From JAUNKE01 sp041784625 (GTDB lineage: Bacteria; Bacillota; Clostridia; Peptostreptococcales; Filifactoraceae), in assembly GCA_041784625.1 (NCBI GenBank), contig JBHBDS010000085.1, forward strand, positions 1 through 18,141: a stretch of DNA of 18,141 nt. Direction: 5' to 3'. Positions 1 through 6,488 of the stretch are shown here, piece by piece. A program made the position numbers and the translations under genes. Numbering within the stretch: position 1 is the first letter of the stretch; each line of letters starts with the position of its first letter. Below the pieces are notes generated by a model that saw only the letters and a list, made by a program, of their open reading frames with translations, had not been told where the DNA came from and ran no database searches.

Positions 1-12
1 CGTGGAAAGTAT

Positions 13-1752
13 ATGAATATCAAAAGGATGTTGGTGTCGGTATTGGCGTGTATGGTAATTAGTATGAATCTAATTGGGTGTGCGGCAGTGAGCAGCAGCG
101 AATTATACGACTTGTTGCAAAGTGGTGCGGAAATTGAATTGATGGTTGCAATGCCTGAAAAAGAAATTGAGAGCAAGGTTGGGGTATACGAAACCTTGCC
201 ATTGGATGCGCTCCAAAGTTACAAAACAAGTTTTAGACCAAACTTTGACAAGCTATTCAACATCACGATTGTGACAGATGGAGGAATAAACAGCAAAAGT
301 GGGTGTATTTATATCAACGAAGAAGGCGAGCGGGACGGCAACCGTACATTCTTCGACAGTCTTCGAAACCGTGCATTTATGGAAAAATATGCAAACGACA
401 CGGGTGTGATATTAGGGCTTGGAAATATTGCGGGCAAAATTTATACGGATGTGGACGAAACGACAGGGGATGGTGTCCTTGCGGCGTACAATGCGTATTA
501 CAATTTATTCCCTGAAGAAAATGAGGGAAGTTTATTTAATGCGAGCAAAACGCTGACAAGAGAAGAGTTTTATGCGTTTGTATACAAGATGAGTGAAAAA
601 TATGGAGAAGTACAAGAGAGCGAAAGTCTGAAAAAAGCGCTTGGTATCAGCACGCTTGGTCAAAGTGCAAGGTATGCTGGGGTAGTGGAGAAGGATGCTT
701 GGCTAAACAGCAAAAATGGCGGGCTTCGAATCGGAAATTTCAGAAAAGAAATTTCGAGGGTGGAGGCGATTTATTTATTGATGAACAAGTATTTTGGGCA
801 AGAGCTGAAGGAGATGGACGGAAAAGGGATATCGCTTGCGGATGCGAAGGATGGCGGCGATATGACGAAGGAGAAGCCGGATGTATTGGTATTGGTGGAC
901 AAGGATACGAAAGAGGAGAATTTAGCGGACGGATGGCAGCTTGGGGTATTGTCGATTATGTTGAAGTCGGATAATAACAAGGTGCAGTCGGATTTATATA
1001 AGGCGCTTGGATTAGCGCACGAGCTTGGGATTATTGGGGCGGAGACGGATTGGAATGAGGCGTTGACGAAGAGGGAAGCGATTGAGTTGGTGATTGGGGT
1101 TGCCAAAGCGGTGAATAAGCGGGATGGTTATGCGACGGTGGATGAGTATGGAAAGATGAAGGGGAATGAGATGGAGGAAGCGGCGATAGCGGCGATTATT
1201 GATGCGGGGTTAGGGAATGACTCGGAAGCGGAGATTCGTAGTAATGCGGCGCTTGGGTTATTGCCGCCATCGTATGAGGAGCGGATGAAGAAGGATCGCT
1301 TGACGGAGTCGAGTAAGGAGCTGATGAGAAGGACGGTGTTGGTGGATTTGGCGGATTTTGAGGAGTATTATGAGATATATAAGAAGGATGGTTTGATTGA
1401 GTATGTAGGAAATGGGGAAGGTAGTACGAGTACGATTAGTGGGGGTGGTGACAAGCCATCGGTGAATAATGGGGGAAGTAATGGTAGTGGAGTAGGAAAT
1501 GTTGGGAATGGTAGTGGAAATGGAAGCGGTAGCGGAAATAGTGGGGGTAATGCAAATAATGGAAATGGGAATAATGGAAATGTGAATAGTGGAAATACAG
1601 GGAATGGAAGTAGTGGAAGTGGGGTTGTTGGTTTGGGGAATGATGTGGGGGAAACGGATGAGGATTTGGCTTCGTTTGGTGTGAAAATAGGTGAAGATGG
1701 ATTGGTAGATGGGTTTGAGCCTGGGAAAGCGAGTGGAATACAGCTAGGGTAG
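13..1752 (+). CDS. Lipoprotein with SLH-like repeats and a Gly/Asn/Ser-rich tail, function unknown
   Basis: A 579-residue predicted surface lipoprotein. The N-terminus has a basic start (MNIKRM), a hydrophobic segment and a lipobox ending in L-I-G-C, so Cys23 is the likely lipidated residue after signal peptidase II cleavage. Three segments resemble the conserved core of S-layer homology repeats, [IL]-[ST]-[RK]-x-E: about residues 181-192 (LTREEFYAFVYK), 247-258 (ISRVEAIYLLMN) and 351-362 (LTKREAIELVIG). Residues about 467-545 are a low-complexity Gly/Asn/Ser stretch, perhaps a flexible linker near the wall. The start has a modest GGAAAG upstream at 4-9; it lies near the window edge, so an upstream operon partner could be missed. 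From about position 740 the coding strand becomes very poor in C. A hairpin terminator follows the stop codon almost immediately. The SLH-like reading is inference from the repeated motif; the function is not recognised. Confidence 0.8.
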   Translation: MNIKRMLVSVLACMVISMNLIGCAAVSSSELYDLLQSGAEIELMVAMPEKEIESKVGVYETLPLDALQSYKTSFRPNFDKLFNITIVTDGGINSKSGCIYINEEGERDGNRTFFDSLRNRAFMEKYANDTGVILGLGNIAGKIYTDVDETTGDGVLAAYNAYYNLFPEENEGSLFNASKTLTREEFYAFVYKMSEKYGEVQESESLKKALGISTLGQSARYAGVVEKDAWLNSKNGGLRIGNFRKEISRVEAIYLLMNKYFGQELKEMDGKGISLADAKDGGDMTKEKPDVLVLVDKDTKEENLADGWQLGVLSIMLKSDNNKVQSDLYKALGLAHELGIIGAETDWNEALTKREAIELVIGVAKAVNKRDGYATVDEYGKMKGNEMEEAAIAAIIDAGLGNDSEAEIRSNAALGLLPPSYEERMKKDRLTESSKELMRRTVLVDLADFEEYYEIYKKDGLIEYVGNGEGSTSTISGGGDKPSVNNGGSNGSGVGNVGNGSGNGSGSGNSGGNANNGNGNNGNVNSGNTGNGSSGSGVVGLGNDVGETDEDLASFGVKIGEDGLVDGFEPGKASGIQLG

Positions 1753-1755
1753 TGG

Positions 1756-1778
1756 AGTGGGTGTAAGCGCCCACTTTT
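1756..1778 (+). terminator. Rho-independent terminator after the lipoprotein gene
   Basis: An 8-bp stem AGTGGGTG/CGCCCACT (one G-T pair) with a TAAG loop starts 4 bases after the lipoprotein stop codon. It is followed by a short run, TTTT counting the last stem base. The T-run is short, so termination may be partial. Confidence 0.6.
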
Positions 1779-1803
1779 GCGTTAGTGTGGAAGAGGTTAG
1801 GTA

Positions 1804-1812
1804 TGGTATAGT
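1804..1812 (+). promoter_or_regulatory. Possible extended -10 promoter for the small peptide/ATPase genes
   Basis: TGG followed by TATAGT forms an extended -10 element upstream of the next gene group. No good -35 is seen at 16-18 bp spacing. The expected start of transcription falls at the beginning of the hairpin at 1817-1838. Confidence 0.4.
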
Positions 1813-1816
1813 GAGA

Positions 1817-1838
1817 TTAGGCGGTGAGAGCCGCCTAA
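1817..1838 (+). promoter_or_regulatory. Perfect 8-bp hairpin at the predicted mRNA 5' end
   Basis: TTAGGCGG and CCGCCTAA are perfect complements with a 6-base loop. No T-run follows on either strand, so this is not a typical terminator. Its position just after a candidate -10 and 13 bases before a strong ribosome binding site suggests a 5'-end stability hairpin or a protein-binding operator. The role is inferred. Confidence 0.4.
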
Positions 1839-1864
1839 AAGTACATAAAAGGGAGGTAGTAAGG

Positions 1865-1945
1865 ATGAAATTGTATAGGAAAATAAATAAAATTACAAAA
1901 GGGATATTGGAGACGGGAGAACATTTATATGAGGAAGGGAGGTAA
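1865..1945 (+). CDS. Possible 26-residue basic small peptide
   Basis: A short reading frame, MKLYRKINKITKGILETGEH and then LYEEGR. ATG 1865 is preceded by GGGAGG at 1851-1856 with an 8-base gap, a better start than the upstream GTG at 1757, which lies inside the terminator hairpin. The peptide is basic at its N-terminus and acidic at its C-terminus. The next gene starts 6 bases after its stop, and that gene's ribosome binding site lies in the last codons of this frame, so translational coupling is possible. It could instead be a leader peptide or not a gene. No family is recognised. Confidence 0.45.
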   Translation: MKLYRKINKITKGILETGEHLYEEGR

Positions 1946-1951
1946 GGAGTA

Positions 1952-2464
1952 ATGGTAACGGTATATTTAGGAGAGAATAGCGCAGGAAAGACGAGACAAC
2001 TAAAAAAGAAGATTGAGATGTACAAGAAAAAGGGAAAATTTGTATCGACGAATCTGTTGGGGATGGGGGTAAGTCTGAAGAAGCGTAAAGATATTGTGGA
2101 AAAGATAATGGGGGATGAGGGGGAGTTGGTAATTGATTATGAAAAAGCGTATTATATCAATGGCAAGATAAGGATAGAGAGAAGGTATGGGGTAACGGAT
2201 AGCTTTGAAGAATTTATCAATATAATTTCGGAGGGTGCGAGGGTGCTGGTGTTGGATGAAGTGGAATCGGGGATGTCAGGAGATGAAAAATTGGCGATGT
2301 GTAGAGTGATAGATTGGTTAAAAGGGAAATTTGATGAGGTGTATATATCAACGCACGACCCGTATGTGGCATCAGTAGGAGAGAGATTTTACTTTGTGGA
2401 GAACGATGTGGTAAGGAAAATGGATGAAGAGGAAGCAAATGGTGTGATAAGAAGAATGGGTTGA
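1952..2464 (+). CDS. Miniature P-loop ATPase (ABC/AAA-like), function unknown
   Basis: A 170-residue ATP-binding protein. It has a Walker A motif at residues 7-14 (G-E-N-S-A-G-K-T), a Walker B motif at about 97-103 (R-V-L-V-L-D-E) with the acidic D-E pair, and a switch/H-loop at S-T-H-D (His135). The order and the E-S-G-M-S segment just after Walker B resemble the ABC-like small AAA ATPases of the SMC/RecF/OLD type. It is shorter than a usual ABC nucleotide-binding domain (about 200 residues or more), and no LSGGQ-like signature is seen before Walker B, so the helical subdomain appears reduced. No membrane segment is visible. The start is well supported by GGGAGG at 1938-1943 with an 8-base gap. 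It sits between two large exported proteins, so a role in their export, assembly or regulation is possible but only inferred. Confidence 0.8.
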   Translation: MVTVYLGENSAGKTRQLKKKIEMYKKKGKFVSTNLLGMGVSLKKRKDIVEKIMGDEGELVIDYEKAYYINGKIRIERRYGVTDSFEEFINIISEGARVLVLDEVESGMSGDEKLAMCRVIDWLKGKFDEVYISTHDPYVASVGERFYFVENDVVRKMDEEEANGVIRRMG

Positions 2465-2478
2465 AAGCGGAGGAAGAG

Positions 2479-2550
2479 GTGGAATTGCAGCGAGATTATG
2501 AGAGAATGGTAAGGTACGGATTGGAAAGAAAGAAGAACAAGAAAAAATAA
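2479..2550 (+). CDS. Possible 23-residue lysine/arginine-rich micro-ORF
   Basis: A very short open frame after the ATPase gene, starting at GTG 2479 with GGAGG at 2469-2473 (5-base gap). It encodes a highly charged peptide ending in K-K-N-K-K-K. The frame is open back to 2428, so a TTG start at 2461 overlapping the ATPase stop is an alternative. A third option is that it was once the charged C-terminal tail of the ATPase, lost by a frameshift. Evidence is weak. Confidence 0.25.
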   Translation: MELQRDYERMVRYGLERKKNKKK

Positions 2551-2571
2551 AGAGAAAAGAAAGGAGCTAGG

Positions 2572-3996
2572 ATGAGAGATAAAGTGCCAGTAAGGTGGAA
2601 AAAAGTATTGTCGGTGATGTGTTCTGTGTTGATATGGGTGACAAGCATAGGATATGCAGGAGAGATTGGGGGAGATAATAGTGGTGGAGGAAGCGGAGGG
2701 GGTGTATCGGGTGGTGGTGGATTTACTTTTGGGCTGAACCAGCAGGGGTATCGGTTTACGATAGTGGATAGAGCGGGAGGTCAGGTAAGTAGGTCGGTAG
2801 ATATTTTGAAGAGTGCGAGTAGACACGCAGATGCAAAAAAAGGGGAATATTATACAGGGTATCGGGGAAAGGCGAGCAGCAAGGGTGGGAATCATGTAGC
2901 GATGACGACGGGAATGTTAGGGAACATAATACCAGCGAATGTCGACTCGGTGTGGCCTGTGTCGCAGAGTGGAAGTAGTTTTGTGGGGAATGGGGAGCGA
3001 TTTTATGTGTGGTTTTTGACGGGAAGTACAACAGGAAGTATAACGAATGGGTCGTTGGGAAGCCGTAAGATTGTGACAGGAGGAAATGGAAACACCTCAA
3101 AAACGAAGAATGGGAATCAGATAACGCAGGGAACCAAGTCGGGTGGAACCAAGACGCAAACGCCAACGCAAACGAAGTACAAATTACCTGGGGTGTCGAG
3201 TTTTTATAACAGTGCAGGAAGATTACAGGCGATATCGTTAGCGTCCAAAGAGACGAATTATATGGGTGGTGGAGCCATCAACCAAGGGGCGATATTAGGT
3301 GTATATAGACAAAACTATGGAAGAGGGCCAGATGAAGCGTACCGAGCAGCGGTTAATGCGATGTATGGGCAGTTGGTGAGAACTGGGATGTCGGATGCCC
3401 AAAAAGCGATAGCGATAGCTGAAGCGGTGGGGCAGATGTTTGGTCAGGATTCCAGTCCGAAAAACCACAAGAGGCCATCAGGTACAAAAGTAAGTTACGA
3501 AGGTGGAATGAGTATCGGCAGATTGGGTGAAATGAGCGGTGGTTCGATGATGAAGCTGGGGAAAGAAGAAAAATCAGCAAAATCGGAAAAAGGACTTTTA
3601 TCGGGGTTATGGGTAACGGAAGTGTATGCGGATGAGAAAGAGGGTGTTTTGCCGTATGATAAGATACTAAACGCAAAAAGTGGTGGTGGATTTTTATTCG
3701 CCCCAATCGGAGGAGCGATGGTGGTAGACCCAGAGGTATGGGATGCCAAAAAAGTAGAAATCAAAAAGCAAATTCTCGGTGAAGGTGGAGAAACGGTCAA
3801 AGAGTTCAGCCTCTCCAACGCAAAACGAAATGAGCTATATGCGGCGTACAATGTAGCCTACAAAGAACTAAAATCAGCTGGCAACCTTGTCCCTGCGGAG
3901 ATAACCGAAGGCTCAATCATTGCAATGATGAAAAAATATGACCTCGCTGTTTACGTGGAGCCAGTGTTCTCCATCCTCTACAACCAAGAATTTTGA
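2572..3996 (+). CDS. Large secreted protein of unknown function
   Basis: A 474-residue exported protein. Residues 1-29 form a classical signal peptide: basic start (MRDKVPVRWKK), hydrophobic core and a likely signal peptidase I site after G-Y-A. A Gly/Ser-rich linker follows at about 33-50. Residues about 51-160 are rich in Gly, Ser and Tyr, about 165-200 form a Thr/Lys/Gln/Gly-rich linker, and the C-terminal third looks globular with several predicted helices. No lipobox, LPXTG or SLH motif is seen. The start is supported by AAGGAG at 2561-2566 with a 5-base gap. A strong terminator follows. Base use changes within the gene: the first two thirds are poor in C, the last third is normal. The family is not recognised; by context it may act with the upstream lipoprotein and mini-ATPase. 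Confidence 0.78.
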   Translation: MRDKVPVRWKKVLSVMCSVLIWVTSIGYAGEIGGDNSGGGSGGGVSGGGGFTFGLNQQGYRFTIVDRAGGQVSRSVDILKSASRHADAKKGEYYTGYRGKASSKGGNHVAMTTGMLGNIIPANVDSVWPVSQSGSSFVGNGERFYVWFLTGSTTGSITNGSLGSRKIVTGGNGNTSKTKNGNQITQGTKSGGTKTQTPTQTKYKLPGVSSFYNSAGRLQAISLASKETNYMGGGAINQGAILGVYRQNYGRGPDEAYRAAVNAMYGQLVRTGMSDAQKAIAIAEAVGQMFGQDSSPKNHKRPSGTKVSYEGGMSIGRLGEMSGGSMMKLGKEEKSAKSEKGLLSGLWVTEVYADEKEGVLPYDKILNAKSGGGFLFAPIGGAMVVDPEVWDAKKVEIKKQILGEGGETVKEFSLSNAKRNELYAAYNVAYKELKSAGNLVPAEITEGSIIAMMKKYDLAVYVEPVFSILYNQEF

Positions 3997-4027
3997 GTGA
4001 AAAGAAATACATAGTGATAATTAGTTG

Positions 4028-4052
4028 CTTGCATGGATTGCAAGTTTTTTTT
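4028..4052 (+). terminator. Rho-independent terminator after the secreted protein gene
   Basis: A 6-bp stem CTTGCA/TGCAAG with a 5-base loop is followed directly by eight T residues. It lies 32 bases after the stop codon. Confidence 0.8.
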
Positions 4053-4063
4053 GTAAAAAGTTG

Positions 4064-4092
4064 CTGACGAATCAACATCAATTTGCTATACT
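4064..4092 (+). promoter_or_regulatory. Candidate distal promoter of the nfeD operon
   Basis: An extended -10 (TGC then TATACT, 4084-4092) has CTGACG 17 bp upstream as a weak -35. A transcript from here would carry the inverted repeats of this region in a leader of about 280 bases. Confidence 0.4.
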
Positions 4093-4118
4093 TACTGTGC
4101 AAGATGATTTAGGCAAAA

Positions 4119-4170
4119 CGTGAAACTACTGATTTTTAATAACGGAAACATATAAAAATCGTGAAACTAC
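4119..4170. repeat. Two 11-bp direct repeats flanking a short inverted repeat
   Basis: CGTGAAACTAC occurs at 4119-4129 and 4160-4170, 41 bp apart. Between them lie GATTTTTA (4131-4138) and its complement TAAAAATC (4153-4160). The arrangement could be a binding-site pair or a small repeat element; the function is unknown. Confidence 0.5.
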
Positions 4171-4178
4171 GTTTCTCC

Positions 4179-4229
4179 TCCACGCAGACTGTATATATTA
4201 TAAAATATAATATATACAGTCTGCGTGGA
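4179..4229. repeat. 24-bp perfect inverted repeat with a 3-base centre
   Basis: The left arm (4179-4202) and right arm (4206-4229) are perfect complements around an AAA centre. The outer ends are mixed sequence (TCCACGCAGACTG) and the centre is only A and T. After two mismatches, pairing resumes for four more bases on each side (4173-4176 with 4232-4235). No T-run follows, so it is not a normal terminator. It could be a cruciform-forming site, an operator for a dimeric protein, or a remnant of a mobile element at the edge of the accessory block. Confidence 0.75.
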
Positions 4230-4325
4230 AAAGAACAATAGTTTGTGTACGGAAGTCACAAAACAACGCTTCAAAATTTGAACTGAAAAAATCTCGATTT
4301 TTCGTGCTTTGTTACCTTTTTGTAA

Positions 4326-4354
4326 TTGCTATTTTTGCTGGATTCCAGTATTAT
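4326..4354 (+). promoter_or_regulatory. Candidate proximal promoter of nfeD
   Basis: TTGCTA (4326-4331) and TATTAT (4349-4354) are separated by 17 bp. Transcription would begin about 4361, giving a very short leader with the ribosome binding site at its 5' end. Confidence 0.45.
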
Positions 4355-4368
4355 TAACATATAAGGAG

Positions 4369-4836
4369 GTGAGTACCATCGAGCAAGCATTATTAGTAAT
4401 CGGAGGGCTATTGATCATAGCAGAGCTGTTTGTTCCGGGTGGAATTGTTGGTTCGATCGGAGCAGTGCTTGTGTTTTTCTCGTTGGCAGCAATGACCAAG
4501 TCGCTGGGAGAACTGATTATCGGGTTGCTCCTATTTATTGCGTGCATTGGTCTAGTGATTTATGTGCTCTTGAAGCTGATTCCCAAGGAGCGGTTCAAAA
4601 ACACTTTGATCTTAGACTCACAACTCAAGCCGGAGGAAGTTCATTCGGGCGAAAATGTCAGTCCGCTCATGGGGCAACAAGGAATTACGATTTCGATTCT
4701 GCGACCATCGGGAAAAATCAAAATCGGTGAAGCGATTTACAATGTGAGTTCCGATGACAAATTTATCGAGAAGGATAAAAAGGTGATTGTCGTTGGGGTT
4801 GAAGGAACCAAAATTTTAGTTCGGGAGGTTGAGTAA
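4369..4836 (+). CDS. nfeD: NfeD-family membrane protein, partner of flotillin
   Basis: A short NfeD-type protein that in many Firmicutes is encoded next to a flotillin and acts with it in membrane microdomain organisation. The N-terminus is hydrophobic, with two to three membrane segments within about the first 75 residues (including ALLVIGGLLIIAELFVPGG). The C-terminal part fits the small OB-fold domain of NfeD (M-G-Q-Q-G-I-T ... G-K-I-K-I-G ... V-V-G-V-E-G). The start is unusual: TAAGGAGGTGA at 4362-4372 is a perfect 11-base complement of the usual 16S rRNA 3' end and points to ATC 4378 (152 residues). GTG 4369 is the nearest canonical start but lies inside the ribosome binding site. GTG is listed here as the conservative choice. 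The stop codon overlaps the floA start by one base. Confidence 0.85.
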   Translation: MSTIEQALLVIGGLLIIAELFVPGGIVGSIGAVLVFFSLAAMTKSLGELIIGLLLFIACIGLVIYVLLKLIPKERFKNTLILDSQLKPEEVHSGENVSPLMGQQGITISILRPSGKIKIGEAIYNVSSDDKFIEKDKKVIVVGVEGTKILVREVE

Positions 4837-5804
4837 TGTTACCACAAGGAATTGGAGTTATCATTTTTCTGTTTATTATTTTGTTTTTGATTTCGACTTT
4901 TTTCCGTTTTGTACCGATTGGGCTGTGGATCACAGCGCTGTTCAGTGGGGTAAAAGTGTCAATTCTTACGCTCGCTGGAATGAGAATCCGTCGTGTTCGT
5001 CCAGCTCGTATCGTCAATCCGATGATCAAAGCGACCAAGGCGGGAATCAAATTGACCGTGGACAAACTCGAGGCGCATTTGCTTGCGGGTGGTGATGTCA
5101 ATATGGTTGTGGACGCACTGATTGCGGCACAAAGAGCAAATATCAATCTGGAGTTTGAGCAAGCGGCGGCAATCGATCTTGCGGGTCGTGATGTACTTGA
5201 AGCGGTAAAAGTATCGGTAAACCCAAAAGTAATCGAAACACCTATCATTTCGGCTGTGGCAAAGGACGGTATCGAGGTGAAGGTTAAGGCTCGAGTAACC
5301 GTGCGTGCGAACATCGAACGTCTTGTCGGGGGTGCTGGGGAAGAAACCATCATCGCTCGTGTCGGCGAGGGTGTTGTTACCACTGTAGGTAGCTCGGCGA
5401 CTCACAAGGACGTGCTCGAGAATCCGGATCGTATTTCCAAAACGGTTCTTGAAAAAGGACTCGACTCAGGAACCGCATTTGAGATTCTATCGATTGACAT
5501 TGCGGACGTAGATGTCGGAAGAAATATTGGTGCTCAGCTACAGACAGATCAAGCCGAGGCGGACAAAAAAATCGCTCAAGCAAAAGCGGAAGAAAAACGT
5601 GCGATGGCGATTGCGCAAGAACAAGAAATGAAAGCGCAAGTGGTTGAGATGCAAGCGAAGTTGGTTGAGGCAGAAGCAAAAATCCCTCAAGCGATTGCAT
5701 CTGCATTTGAAAATGGAAAAATTGGCGTGATGGACTACTATAATATGAAAAATATTATGGCGGACACAAAAATGAGGGAGAGTATCTCAAGCCTTGAAGA
5801 ATAA
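4836..5804 (+). CDS. floA: Flotillin-like protein FloA (SPFH family)
   Basis: A 322-residue flotillin of the FloA (YqfA) type, a scaffold of membrane microdomains in Firmicutes. Residues about 5-48 are a strongly hydrophobic anchor (IGVIIFLFIILFLISTFF, then a second apolar segment). An SPFH domain of alternating strands and helices follows to about residue 230 (including K-A-R-V-T-V-R-A-N). The C-terminal third is an Ala/Glu/Lys-rich coiled coil with repeated A-E-A and A-K-A-E units (about 240-290). The length matches the family, usually about 330 residues. ATG 4836 overlaps the nfeD stop (TAATG) and has GGGAGG at 4823-4828. The order nfeD-floA matches the B. subtilis yqeZ-yqfA pair. Confidence 0.93.
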   Translation: MLPQGIGVIIFLFIILFLISTFFRFVPIGLWITALFSGVKVSILTLAGMRIRRVRPARIVNPMIKATKAGIKLTVDKLEAHLLAGGDVNMVVDALIAAQRANINLEFEQAAAIDLAGRDVLEAVKVSVNPKVIETPIISAVAKDGIEVKVKARVTVRANIERLVGGAGEETIIARVGEGVVTTVGSSATHKDVLENPDRISKTVLEKGLDSGTAFEILSIDIADVDVGRNIGAQLQTDQAEADKKIAQAKAEEKRAMAIAQEQEMKAQVVEMQAKLVEAEAKIPQAIASAFENGKIGVMDYYNMKNIMADTKMRESISSLEE

Positions 5805-5814
5805 GAGGTAGCTT

Positions 5815-6354
5815 ATGGGATTGTTACTAGATGTTTTATCGGATCTGGTGGTATTTGCCACCATCGTGATGGCAATCATCAGTTTGATCCAAAAATCAGG
5901 TAAAAAAAATTCGAATAAGAAGCAACCTTCGCATAAGAAGCAAAAGCAACAAGAGTCTGTGGACTACACGGAGAAGCTGCGCACGCTCTGGCACAATACC
6001 GAGCAAAATGTGATGGAACGACGAATTGAAGAGAAATCTATAAATGTTGAAAAAAATCATAATGCAAACTCGCAAAAGAATCGCTCGCAAAACAAAAAGA
6101 AATCGGCAAAAACGGTTCCAAGCGAGCCAGAGAAGTTGTATACGACAAAACTTTCTCAGCAGTTGGAAGAGGATACATTTGAGCCAATCCGCTTGATGAG
6201 TATGGGCGAGCAGGAAGAGATCGGGTCGCTCGAGTCTATCGAACGTCATAAAGCAAAGACTGCATCCAAGCGTCCGCATCGAGTGAAAAGAACGGCGCTG
6301 CAAAAAGCGATCATCTACAGCGAAGTGCTCGGCAAACCAAAGTCGATGCAATAA
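5815..6354 (+). CDS. Unrecognised membrane-anchored, Lys/Gln-rich protein in the nfeD-floA operon
   Basis: A 179-residue protein with one N-terminal hydrophobic segment (about residues 2-26, LLLDVLSDLVVFATIVMAII) followed by a hydrophilic, lysine-, glutamine- and asparagine-rich body that is probably largely disordered. A better conserved-looking C-terminal patch contains L-M-S-M-G-E-Q-E-E and a basic tail. ATG 5815 lies 10 bases after the floA stop, with AAGAGGT upstream, so it is very likely the third gene of the nfeD-floA operon. In B. subtilis the third gene there is yqfB, but no similarity could be judged by eye. A role as a microdomain-associated anchor is inferred from context only. 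Confidence 0.7.
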   Translation: MGLLLDVLSDLVVFATIVMAIISLIQKSGKKNSNKKQPSHKKQKQQESVDYTEKLRTLWHNTEQNVMERRIEEKSINVEKNHNANSQKNRSQNKKKSAKTVPSEPEKLYTTKLSQQLEEDTFEPIRLMSMGEQEEIGSLESIERHKAKTASKRPHRVKRTALQKAIIYSEVLGKPKSMQ

Positions 6355-6429
6355 ATTGTTGGAATAAATGAATCGGGGGATCTCATTAATACTCCCTAGG
6401 AAATTCATTATTTCCAGACAGTAGATTTG

Positions 6430-6449
6430 ATGTGCTCCCAAAAGCTAGA
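6430..6449. mobile_element. Possible relic of an IS3-family terminal repeat
   Basis: The 20 bases here, with core GTGCTCCCAAAAGCTAGAC, resemble the ends of IS150-group IS3 elements, which often carry a CCCCAAAAGTTAGAC-type motif. No transposase and no matching second end were seen in the window, so this would be a solo remnant at best. Confidence 0.25.
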
Positions 6450-6457
6450 CTATTTTC

Positions 6458-6488
6458 GAGGTGGTAGTTTTTCTACTGCCTCTTTTTT
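6458..6488 (+). terminator. Rho-independent terminator of the nfeD-floA operon
   Basis: GAGGTGGTAG and CTACTGCCTC form a 10-bp stem with two G-T pairs and a TTTTT loop, followed by six T residues. Confidence 0.85.

Larger units (their letters stand above)
3997..4368 (+). other. Repeat-rich intergenic region between the accessory block and the nfeD operon
   Basis: This gene-free stretch holds a terminator (4028-4052), a candidate promoter (4064-4092), two copies of CGTGAAACTAC (4119-4129 and 4160-4170) on either side of an 8-bp inverted repeat GATTTTTA/TAAAAATC, a 24-bp perfect inverted repeat (4179-4229), a short palindrome TTCAAAATTTGAA (4270-4282), a second candidate promoter (4326-4354) and the nfeD ribosome binding site. 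No coding region is supported. Confidence 0.7.

Noticed and set aside
1757..1945. A 62-codon frame starting at GTG 1757
   Set aside because: The GTG lies in the terminator hairpin without a ribosome binding site; the internal ATG 1865 has a good site and is used instead.
771..3851. Many long minus-strand open frames (for example 771-1106, 1436-1774, 2389-2895, 3353-3706)
   Set aside because: They are by-products of the C-poor coding strand, which removes stop codons from the antisense frames. Their products are Ser/His/Pro/Leu-rich without domains, and they lie fully over better supported + strand genes.
4179..4229. A chromosomal dif/Xer site
   Set aside because: The centre is A/T-rich like dif, but the site is a 24-bp perfect palindrome without the asymmetric XerC/XerD arms.
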